The position numbers and the translations under genes were made by a program. This document shows, in pieces, positions 1 through 5,847 of a DNA stretch of 17,421 nucleotides. Location of the stretch: NCBI GenBank assembly GCA_964416315.1, contig CAYQDR010000104.1, positions 1-17,421 on the forward strand. The letters are read 5' to 3'. The stretch's first letter is position 1; every line of letters begins with the position of its first letter. This DNA comes from CAYQDR01 sp964416315. GTDB taxonomy: Bacteria; Methylomirabilota; Methylomirabilia; Rokubacteriales; DASRDR01. The notes beneath the pieces were generated by a model that saw only the letters and a list, made by a program, of their open reading frames with translations, was not told the origin of the DNA and searched no databases.

Positions 1-1
1 G

Positions 2-610
2 CTCCAGGAGGTGGAGCGCCCGGTCCTCGTCGTCTGCGGCGAGAAGTTCTCGGACAAGATCGGGACGGTGCGGACCTCCCGGATGATCTTCGGCGACGGG
101 GCGGCGGCGCTGGTCGTCGGGCCCGCGCCCACAGGAGCGCCGCCCGACGTCGAGGTCTACCAGACCTATGCGAGCGGTCCGATGAGCGAGGTGGACTCGA
201 TCGTCTGGCCGAACCCCGAGTTCGACAACAACATCACCGTCTACGGGCCCGAGGTCCGCGCGCTCGTCAAGCGCTACCTCACGCAGATGCTCGAGGAGCT
301 GCGCACCCAGCCCCATCCGGACGGGGGCCCCGGCTCGCTCCTCGACGCGATCGACCTGGTCGTCCCGCACCAGGCGAACCAGACGATGGTGGTGAACCTC
401 GCGCAGGCGGCCGGCCTCGCCCCCGACCGCCTCTACTTCGACATCGCCTGCGTCGGGAACACCTCCTCGGCCTCGATCCCGATCGCGATCCACGACGCCG
501 TCCGGGAGGGCGTGATCTCGCGCCCGATGCGCCTGTTCGCCCCCGGCTTCGGCGCGGGCGCGGTCGGCGGCTACGTGGTCCTCCGCCTCGACCCGGCCGT
601 CGTGACGTAG
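2..610 (+). CDS. 3-oxoacyl-ACP synthase III family protein, 3' part
   Basis: C-terminal about 200 residues of a ketosynthase III (FabH-like) thiolase-fold enzyme; the open frame runs in from the left edge, so the start and the catalytic Cys are outside the window. Seen: a GDGAAALVV strand early on, the catalytic His in VPHQANQ (about residue 120 of the visible part), and the catalytic Asn in CVGNTSSASIP about 30 residues later, followed by the glycine-rich FGAGAVGGYVV ending. Family members condense an acyl-CoA with malonyl-ACP or a related extender, or make beta-keto and HMG-type products. Which substrate is used cannot be told from this half. No partner gene is visible downstream, where about 270 bp separate it from the next gene. 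A GTG at position 11 opens the same frame but lies inside the domain and is not the real start. Confidence 0.9.
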   Translation, partial: LQEVERPVLVVCGEKFSDKIGTVRTSRMIFGDGAAALVVGPAPTGAPPDVEVYQTYASGPMSEVDSIVWPNPEFDNNITVYGPEVRALVKRYLTQMLEELRTQPHPDGGPGSLLDAIDLVVPHQANQTMVVNLAQAAGLAPDRLYFDIACVGNTSSASIPIAIHDAVREGVISRPMRLFAPGFGAGAVGGYVVLRLDPAVVT

Positions 611-631
611 CGCGTCCGCGGCTGACGAATT

Positions 632-645
632 GCGGGGGCACCCGC
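632..645 (+). terminator. weak GC hairpin after the KAS III gene
   Basis: A 5-bp stem (GCGGG pairing with CCCGC) with a GGCA loop lies 22 bp after the stop codon. No T-run follows, so it is at best a weak or Rho-assisted stop signal. The rest of 611-882 shows no convincing gene. It holds a perfect 12-bp palindrome at 809-820 (GACCCGCGGGTC) of unknown role. Confidence 0.2.
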
Positions 646-882
646 CCGAAATCGTCACGTTCCGGGGCGTGCCGCAAGCCACGCGTCGCAGAGGCGCCGC
701 GGGCAAGTCCGCGTCGGATAGGCGACGCCGGTGCCGCGGCCAGGCCACTCACATCCCTGGTCCGAGGCTTGCACAACGCATGGCCGCGGGGGTGTGCGTG
801 ACGGCCGCGACCCGCGGGTCCGGCGGTCACGACACGATCCTGCCTGGCGGTGTCCACCTCAGAACAGGGCAGGGGGGCTGAC

Positions 883-1110
883 ATGATGACCCAGCGCTGG
901 CACCTGGTTGCGGTCCTGGCGGTGCTATTCACCGTCCTGGTGGCGGGATTCGCCTCGGCGGGCGGGCCGCCATCGGGTCCACCCGGGCTGGACCAGGCCA
1001 TCGCGGCCCAGGAGGCGCACACGGACGCCCTGCTGGCCAGACCCGGCGTCGTCGGCACGGCCGTGGGGCTGGGGGCGGACGGGCGGCCCGTGGTCAAGAT
1101 CTACATTTGA
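883..1110 (+). CDS. small secreted peptide, truncated GVVGTAVG module
   Basis: 75-aa protein. ATG 883 is chosen because a purine-rich AGGGGGG lies just upstream and the product then begins with a clear signal peptide (hydrophobic residues about 7-23, ending near FASAGG). After a Gly/Pro-rich linker comes a short helix and PGVVGTAVGLGADGRPVV, then KIYI and stop. The same motif occurs in the 79-aa protein at 3241-3480, where it continues for about 25 more residues through a second strand ending in VSVEETG. This copy stops after the first beta-hairpin, and no reading frame downstream restores the missing part. In bacterial secreted trypsin-like proteases a similar module can precede the peptidase domain (from general knowledge). 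It could be a genuine mini-protein or the remnant of a longer protease-associated gene. Confidence 0.6.
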   Translation: MMTQRWHLVAVLAVLFTVLVAGFASAGGPPSGPPGLDQAIAAQEAHTDALLARPGVVGTAVGLGADGRPVVKIYI

Positions 1111-1135
1111 CTGTGTAAGCGGGAAGACGGATACT
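1107..1135 (+). promoter_or_regulatory. sigma70-type promoter for the serine protease
   Basis: TTGACT (1107-1112), a 17-bp spacer, then GATACT (1130-1135): 5/6 and 4/6 matches to the -35 and -10 consensus at ideal spacing. Transcription would begin near 1142, downstream of the ATG at 1137, so the protease should start at ATG 1191. The -35 box overlaps the TGA stop of the small secreted peptide gene. Confidence 0.65.
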
Positions 1136-1190
1136 CATGCCCGCCTTACGCATTTCCAAAAACGCTCAATGTGAGAAGCGGAGGGGTCCG

Positions 1191-2222
1191 ATGACAAGCA
1201 GCAGGCGCCTCACGTCGGTCTTCGAACGGTCTGTCATTCTTTGGTCAGCCGTGGTGGCGCTGGCCGTCGCCTCCGCGGTGTCAGGCGTGCAAGCTCAGAA
1301 TCCGCAAGCGCTCGAAGCGCTGCATCAACGGCTCCTGCCCCTGTTCGAGCTGGCGGGCGTGGTGTTCACCGACGCCGACGAGACGAGCGGCCGGCTGGTC
1401 GTGGGCGTCTTGGACCGCGGCGTCGAAAGCTTGGTTCGGGCCAGGCTTCCTGCGCTGGGCGTATCGTCGCAGTCCGTGGACGTCGTTGAGACGGAGCCCA
1501 TTCTGCGGGTAACAACACTTCGCGACAAAGTTCGGCCCGTCGTTGGTGGCTTGCAGATCCGCTTCTCGCAGTACCTTTGCAGCCTGGGCTTCAACGCCTC
1601 GCGTAATGCCACAGCGGGCTATGTCACCGCCTCTCACTGCAGCACCAAGCAAGGCGAAGTGGATGGAACCAAGTATTATCAGCCGCTGAATCAGGTGGCG
1701 GACGAATTCATCGGGACGGAGGTGGCAGACCCCGCTTTCTTCCGCAACACGAACGGCTGCCCGCGGGGAAGACGATGCCGCTATTCCGATTCGAACTTCA
1801 GCGACGGCGACGATGTGGTGCTCTTTACGCTCGGCGTGATCGCCAGGACGACGGGACCCAACAACGGCTCACTCGAGATTGACGGAGAGTTTGCCATCAC
1901 CGCGGAAGGGCCCGCCACGGTTGGAGAAACGGCGAACAAGGTTGGACGAACGACTGGCTGGACGCAGGGGACCGTCACTCGCACCTGCGTCAACACCGGC
2001 GTGTCAGGCACCAACATCGTCCTTCTCTGTCAGGATTTCGTGGAGAACACGGTGCAGATAGTAGCTGGTGGCGACAGCGGTTCTCCGGTGTTCCGCATCA
2101 ACGCCGATGGCAGCGTCACACTCCTTGGCAACCTCTGGGGCGGCAACTCATCGGGCACGCTGTTCGTCTACAGCCCGATCGCCAACATCGAGCACGAGCT
2201 TGGAGCGCTCACGACGTTCTGA
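1191..2222 (+). CDS. secreted chymotrypsin-fold serine protease with pro-domain
   Basis: 343-aa exported S1-family endopeptidase. ATG 1191 has a good GGAGGGG ribosome site and follows the promoter at 1107-1135; an in-frame ATG at 1137 precedes the expected transcript start. Seen: signal peptide (hydrophobic about residues 14-30, cleavage near GVQA-QN), a pro-domain about 37-115, then VVGG at 117-120, resembling the new N-terminus of activated chymotrypsin-fold enzymes. The triad is H149 (TASHC), D200 (RYSDSNF) and S296 (GGDSGSP). C130 and C150 flank the His as in chymotrypsin's active-site disulfide; two further Cys pairs follow. The pro-domain aligns without gaps to residues 132-180 of the protein at 2317-2913, with 15 of 49 identical. 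Overall layout resembles alpha-lytic protease and streptogrisins, where the pro-domain is a folding chaperone and inhibitor. Substrate unknown. GC is visibly lower than in the flanking metabolic genes. Confidence 0.88.
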   Translation: MTSSRRLTSVFERSVILWSAVVALAVASAVSGVQAQNPQALEALHQRLLPLFELAGVVFTDADETSGRLVVGVLDRGVESLVRARLPALGVSSQSVDVVETEPILRVTTLRDKVRPVVGGLQIRFSQYLCSLGFNASRNATAGYVTASHCSTKQGEVDGTKYYQPLNQVADEFIGTEVADPAFFRNTNGCPRGRRCRYSDSNFSDGDDVVLFTLGVIARTTGPNNGSLEIDGEFAITAEGPATVGETANKVGRTTGWTQGTVTRTCVNTGVSGTNIVLLCQDFVENTVQIVAGGDSGSPVFRINADGSVTLLGNLWGGNSSGTLFVYSPIANIEHELGALTTF

Positions 2223-2269
2223 ACCGCCGGTTACAGCTGTTGAGCCAGTGAAAGCGGAATGGCGGTGAC

Positions 2270-2295
2270 CCCCCGTTGGGGGCTCGGTTTCTTGT
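2270..2295 (+). terminator. probable weak terminator after the protease
   Basis: A CCCCC/GGGGG stem (2270-2274 with 2278-2282) with a 3-nt loop GTT is followed by CTCGGTTTCTTG, a modestly T-rich tract. It lies 48 bp after the protease stop and ahead of the pro-domain-like gene, so the two genes may be transcribed separately. Confidence 0.4.
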
Positions 2296-2303
2296 TCTAC
2301 GAT

Positions 2304-2309
2304 TATAAA
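2304..2309 (+). promoter_or_regulatory. possible -10 box for the pro-domain-like gene
   Basis: TATAAA stands out in an AT-rich patch 8 bp before the ATG at 2317. No good -35 is seen at 16-18 bp upstream and there is no ribosome site between it and the ATG. If real, the transcript would start at or next to the ATG, giving a leaderless mRNA. Confidence 0.3.
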
Positions 2310-2316
2310 TGACGTC

Positions 2317-2913
2317 ATGAGGCTTCTGAGCCGGACGACGGCGCCACGAGTTGCTCTCGGCTTTGTGCTAGCAGCGACCACCGTGGGCACCGGCCTCCTT
2401 GCAAGGGCGATCGTCACGGCGGGCCGGGAGGCATCCCAGGAACGGAGCACGATGGAGCGCTATGACGACCTCCTTGTGCGCGTCGAGGAGAAGGTGCCTG
2501 GCTTCGGCGGCATGTTTATCGGCCAGGACGGACGGCTCGCCGTATACCTGCTCGACCCGTCGCAGCTCGCCGCCGCCCGCTCGGCGATCGAGGCCGTGTT
2601 CGGCGCACAACGAGTGCCGGCAGTGGGCGTGCGCGCCCTCCAGGGTCAGTACACGGTGTCCCAGCTGAAGCGGTGGACAGAACGCGCGGCGGGGATGCTG
2701 GAAATGTCGGGCGTGACCACGGTGGATCTGGACGAGGCTAAGAACCGCGTCGCGATCGGGCTCGAGGACGACTCCAGGACGCCGACGGTGGAGCAGGCGC
2801 TCGGGTCGCTGGGCATCCCGCGCGAGGCTGTCGTGATCGAGGTGACGGGGCAGATCAGGCCGCTCGATCGCCCACAACCCAAAAGCCGTTCGACGGACCA
2901 AGTGCGGCCGTGA
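2317..2913 (+). CDS. membrane-anchored stand-alone protease pro-domain-like protein
   Basis: 198-aa protein with no peptidase domain. Residues 12-32 form an N-terminal signal or membrane anchor. Two units with the same strand-helix pattern follow: about 48-97 (VPGFGGMFIGQDGRLAVYLL) and about 115-180 (GVTTVDLDEAKNRVAIGLED). The second unit aligns ungapped with the pro-domain of the neighbouring serine protease (15 of 49 identical, sharing G-V, D-x-D-E, R, G, D, L-G, T and final I). The alpha-lytic protease pro-region (Pro_Al_protease family) is likewise built of two such units, so this looks like a full-length pro-region made as a separate protein. Inferred role: folding helper, inhibitor or immunity-like partner of the protease, acting outside the cytoplasm. 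The C-terminal tail is Pro/Arg-rich. The ATG has no clear ribosome site; M46 is an alternative start but would lose the anchor. Confidence 0.72.
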   Translation: MRLLSRTTAPRVALGFVLAATTVGTGLLARAIVTAGREASQERSTMERYDDLLVRVEEKVPGFGGMFIGQDGRLAVYLLDPSQLAAARSAIEAVFGAQRVPAVGVRALQGQYTVSQLKRWTERAAGMLEMSGVTTVDLDEAKNRVAIGLEDDSRTPTVEQALGSLGIPREAVVIEVTGQIRPLDRPQPKSRSTDQVRP

Positions 2914-3240
2914 TCGGCTTCCCCTCCGCCGCGATGAAGAACAACCACCGACCACCGAACCTACCTGCCCGGCGGTAGTCATCCTGGCTGACGGCCTCGA
3001 CCATTTCGGATTGAACGGCACGCAGCGCTGACCCAACGCTGCGGCGCGCCGGTCGGGCTGGAGGCAGCTCGACCGAGCAAGCGGAGGGGTCACCATCGAC
3101 GGCGCGCCGTGAGGCGGAGGAATCCGACCACGGTCTGACCCACCCCGGGGCCGGCCAGCAGCCGGCCCCGGCCGTTTCTTCGGGGCGGGATGGCGTCCGC
3201 GTGAGCGGCCGCCGCTCCGGCGGATAGAGTAGGATCGCGA
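2914..3240 (+). other. 327-bp intergenic region
   Basis: No credible gene in either direction. Contents: a perfect 12-bp palindrome at 3099-3110 (ACGGCGCGCCGT) and the strong hairpin at 3147-3169 listed separately. The stretch 3079-3091 repeats the 13 bases just before the protease start, but no start codon or reading frame follows it. A weak -10-like TAGAGT at 3225-3230 precedes the 79-aa gene. Confidence 0.5.
3147..3180 (+). terminator. strong rho-independent-type terminator
   Basis: A perfect 9-bp stem (GGGGCCGGC, 3147-3155, pairing with GCCGGCCCC, 3161-3169) around a CAGCA loop, followed by GGCCGTTTCTTC. The T-run is short, but the stem is very stable. It would close the unit containing the pro-domain-like gene and insulate the 79-aa gene that follows. 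Confidence 0.65.
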
Positions 3241-3480
3241 ATGAGGCTGACGCCCATGGAGCGACGGACCATCCAGGAAGTCCTCGGAGAGCTGACCGAC
3301 CGCGTGATGTCCCTCCCGGGGGTCCTCGGAACCGCCGAGGGGCTGTGCAACGGACAGCCGTGCATCAGGGTCTTCCTGACCCAGAAGACCCCCGAGCTGC
3401 TGCGGCAGATTCCCGCCGCCGTCGAGGGGTATCCCGTTTCCGTGGAAGAGACGGGAGAGTTCCGCGCGTTCGCGAGCTGA
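3241..3480 (+). CDS. 79-aa protein with GVLGTAEG module, function unknown
   Basis: Small protein without signal peptide, so probably cytoplasmic. ATG 3241 has an AGGA at 6-nt spacing; ATG 3256 (M6) is an alternative start. Residues about 6-24 form a helix. PGVLGTAEG then begins a compact alpha/beta unit ending with GYPVSVEETGEF. The first half matches the C-terminus of the secreted 75-aa peptide at 883-1110 (P-G-V-x-G-T-A-x-G-L shared). Two Cys in GLCNGQPC are five residues apart and have no counterpart in that peptide. The module resembles a unit found N-terminal to some trypsin-like peptidases, which suggests a link to the protease islet, but no activity can be assigned. Confidence 0.62.
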   Translation: MRLTPMERRTIQEVLGELTDRVMSLPGVLGTAEGLCNGQPCIRVFLTQKTPELLRQIPAAVEGYPVSVEETGEFRAFAS

Positions 3481-3565
3481 GCCCCCCGGGCTCGGGCGGC
3501 GGCCCTCTCGTCAGCCGCGTCTCGTTGGCCATCCTCGACGCCGCCTGCCGTGCGAGCGTCCGAGC

Positions 3566-3594
3566 TTGTTCACGCCCGACGGACCTGCGATGAT
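3566..3594 (+). promoter_or_regulatory. possible weak promoter for the ThDP enzyme
   Basis: TTGTTC (3566-3571), a 17-bp spacer and GATGAT (3589-3594) match 3/6 and 4/6 of the sigma70 consensus. The position is sensible, 24 bp before the GTG start. Matches are modest, so this is tentative. Confidence 0.25.
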
Positions 3595-3617
3595 CAGGTC
3601 GTGAAGGAGGGCCGGGC

Positions 3618-5210
3618 GTGACCGGGGCGCAGCTCCTCATCCGCTGCCTCGAGCGCGAGGGCGTCCGCTACGTCTTCGGCGTCCCGGGCGAGGAGACGCT
3701 CGACCTCAACGACGCCCTCGCCGACTCGGCGATCCGGTTCGTCCCCGTCCGCCACGAGCAGGCCGCCGCGTTCATGGCGGACGTCTGGGGCCGCCTCATG
3801 GGCCAGGCCGGCGTCTGCCTCGCGACGCTCGGCCCCGGGGCGACGAACCTCGCCACCGGCCTCGCCGACGCGACGCTCGACCGCGCCCCCGTCGTCGCGA
3901 TCACGGGGCAGCTCCCGCGGGGCCTCCTCCACAAGGAGTCCCACCAGTACGTGGACATCGTGGACGCGTTCCGGCCGTTCACGAAGTGGAACACGCAGAT
4001 CGAAACGGGCGCGGTCATCCCGGAGGTGGTGCGGAAGGCGTTCAAGGTGGCCCAGGAGGAGAAGCCGGGCGCCTGCCATCTGGAGCTGCCCGAGGACGTC
4101 GCGCAGGAGCCCGCCGCCGGCGAGCCCCTCCGCGTGGACCGGCCGCGGCGCCCCTCGCCCGACCGGCCCTCGCTCGCGCGCGCCGCGGACCTGATCAACC
4201 GGGCCGAGCGGCCGCTCATCCTCGCGGGGAACGGCGTGATCCGCGGCGGCGCGTCGAAGGAGCTGCGGATCCTGGCGGGGCGCGCCGGGATCCCCGTCGT
4301 CAACACGTTCATGGCCAAGGGCGCGATCCCGGCCGACCACCCGTGGGCCGCGATGACCGTGGGGCTCGCCGCGGGCGAGGCCGAGCGCGCGGGGTTCGCG
4401 AAGGCCGACCTCGTCGTCGCCGTGGGCTACGACCCCGTCGAGTACGGGCCGGGGCAGTGGAACCGGACGGGCGAGGTCCAGATCGTCCACGTGGACTTCA
4501 CGGCCGCCGAGGTGGACGCCCGCTACCAGCCCGCCGTCGAGGTCGTCGCCGACGTCCGCGAGGCGCTCGAGCTGCTGGCGCCGCTCGTCGTGGCGCGGCC
4601 CGACCGGGTGCTGCCGGAACGCCCGCCCGCCGACCCGCGGCGCCGCTCCGACCGGTTCCCGCTCCTGCCCGAGCGGATCCTCGCCGACCTCGAGGCGGCC
4701 CTCGGGCCGGAGGACCTCGTCATCTCCGACGTCGGCGCCCACAAGCTCTGGGTCGCCAAGTGCTACGGGGCGCGCGTGCCGAACACCGTGATCATCTCCA
4801 ACGGCTTCGCCGCGATGGGGATCGGCCTTCCGGGCGCGGTCGCCGCGAAGCTCGCGCTCCCCCAGCGCCGGGTCGTCGCGGTCACGGGGGACGCGGGCTT
4901 GATGATGAACGTCCAGGAGCTGGAGACCGCGCGGCGCCTCGGCCTCGCCTTCGCCGTCCTGATCTTCAACGACGGCGGCTACGGCTCGATCCGCTGGAAG
5001 CAGCAGCGGCGGTTCGGGCGGACGGCCGGCGTGGACTTCGGCAACCCGGACTTCGTCCGGCTGGCGGAGGCGTTCGGCTGCCGGGGCGTGCGCGTGGAGT
5101 CGGCTTCTGGCCTGAGGCCCGCGCTCGACGCCGCGCTCGCGTCGTCCGTGCCGGTGCTCCTCGACTGCCCGGTGGACTACTCGGAGAACGACCGGCTCAT
5201 CGAGCCGTAG
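3618..5210 (+). CDS. acetolactate synthase-like ThDP-dependent enzyme
   Basis: 530-aa enzyme of the acetohydroxyacid synthase/pyruvate decarboxylase superfamily. GTG 3618 is preceded by AAGGAGG at 7-nt spacing. Seen: N-terminal pyrimidine-binding domain with catalytic E47 in RHEQAA and GPGATN (72-77); a conserved HKESHQ segment (105-110) followed by FTKW, as in catabolic acetolactate synthases; a central domain about 180-315; and a C-terminal PP domain with GDAG (D425) and N451 in FNDGG, the ThDP/Mg2+ signature. Members decarboxylate pyruvate or another 2-oxoacid and transfer the two-carbon unit. No regulatory small subunit (ilvN-type) is adjacent, so a dedicated branched-chain biosynthesis role is not supported by context; a catabolic or specialised carboligase remains possible. 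The next gene starts 1 bp after the stop. Confidence 0.87.
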   Translation: MTGAQLLIRCLEREGVRYVFGVPGEETLDLNDALADSAIRFVPVRHEQAAAFMADVWGRLMGQAGVCLATLGPGATNLATGLADATLDRAPVVAITGQLPRGLLHKESHQYVDIVDAFRPFTKWNTQIETGAVIPEVVRKAFKVAQEEKPGACHLELPEDVAQEPAAGEPLRVDRPRRPSPDRPSLARAADLINRAERPLILAGNGVIRGGASKELRILAGRAGIPVVNTFMAKGAIPADHPWAAMTVGLAAGEAERAGFAKADLVVAVGYDPVEYGPGQWNRTGEVQIVHVDFTAAEVDARYQPAVEVVADVREALELLAPLVVARPDRVLPERPPADPRRRSDRFPLLPERILADLEAALGPEDLVISDVGAHKLWVAKCYGARVPNTVIISNGFAAMGIGLPGAVAAKLALPQRRVVAVTGDAGLMMNVQELETARRLGLAFAVLIFNDGGYGSIRWKQQRRFGRTAGVDFGNPDFVRLAEAFGCRGVRVESASGLRPALDAALASSVPVLLDCPVDYSENDRLIEP

Positions 5211-5211
5211 G

Positions 5212-5847
5212 GTGCCCTTCCGCCTGCCACGCGACGCCAGGCTGGTCCGCTTTCCCTCGACGGATGGGCTTCAGCTCGAGGGACGCCTCACCGTCGCGGA
5301 CCCGAGCCGCAGCGTCGTCCTTTGCCACCCGCACCCGTTGTACGGTGGCTCCATGCTCACCCCCGTCATCCTGACCGCCGAGCAGGCCTTCCAGGAAGCC
5401 GGCTGGACGACACTCGCGTTCAACTTCCGGGGCGTCGGCGGGAGCGAGGGGACCCACGGCGAAGGGAAGGCCGAGGTCGCCGACGTCGAGGGCGCGCTCG
5501 CGTGTCTCGTGGAGACGCTGGGCGGAGGCTCGCCGTCGCTCGCCGTCGCGGGCTATTCCTCCGGCAGTCGCGTGGGCGGCCAGGTCGCGGCGTCAGACCC
5601 GCGCGTCGGCTTCTACCTCGGGATCGCGCCGACGGTGAACCTCTACGACTTCGGCTTCCTCCGCGCGGCCCGCTGCCGCATTGCCCTCATCGCGGGCACC
5701 CACGACCAGTTCTGCGACCGCACGAAGCTCGAGGCGCTGGTGGCCTCACTCCCCGCAAAGCCCTGGCTCCGCTGGCTCGACACCGACCACTTCTTCACCG
5801 ATGCCTTCGACGCCCTCGCCGCCGCCTGCCGCGCCGCCCTCACCTGA
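5212..5847 (+). CDS. alpha/beta hydrolase (COG2945-like)
   Basis: 211-aa cytoplasmic serine hydrolase. GTG 5212 lies 1 bp after the ThDP gene stop, so translation is probably coupled. Seen: CHPHPLYGGSM (about residues 42-52) and NFRGVGGSEG, hallmarks of the COG2945 type of short alpha/beta hydrolases; nucleophile S116 in GYSSGS, acid D165 in GTHDQF and H193 in DTDHFF complete a plausible triad in the normal order. Length is usual for the family, with no lid domain. The substrate is probably an ester or thioester but is not evident; co-transcription with the ThDP enzyme suggests action on a product of that pathway. The last 8 bp overlap the end of the convergent minus-strand gene. Confidence 0.85.
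   Translation: MPFRLPRDARLVRFPSTDGLQLEGRLTVADPSRSVVLCHPHPLYGGSMLTPVILTAEQAFQEAGWTTLAFNFRGVGGSEGTHGEGKAEVADVEGALACLVETLGGGSPSLAVAGYSSGSRVGGQVAASDPRVGFYLGIAPTVNLYDFGFLRAARCRIALIAGTHDQFCDRTKLEALVASLPAKPWLRWLDTDHFFTDAFDALAAACRAALT

Noticed and set aside
630..881. 83-codon plus-strand frame between the KAS III gene and the small secreted peptide
   Set aside because: No ribosome site, no recognisable domain, and irregular Arg/Gly-rich composition.
898..913. Sigma54-like sequence TGGCACCTGGTTGC
   Set aside because: The spacing between the GG and GC elements is 9 rather than 10 bases, and it lies inside the signal-peptide coding region of the 75-aa gene.
1137..1190. Upstream ATG giving the protease 18 extra N-terminal residues
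   Set aside because: It precedes the predicted transcript start, lacks a ribosome site and would put a polar segment before the signal peptide.
3079..3091. Exact 13-bp repeat of the sequence before the protease start (1176-1188)
   Set aside because: It contains a ribosome-site-like purine run, no start codon or gene follows, and one or two such matches are expected by chance in a window this size.
3594..4742. Minus-strand open frame, with a further plus-strand one at 3986-5374, over the ThDP gene
   Set aside because: Both overlap a gene with intact ThDP motifs and encode only repetitive Arg/Gly/Pro or Arg/Glu-rich sequence.
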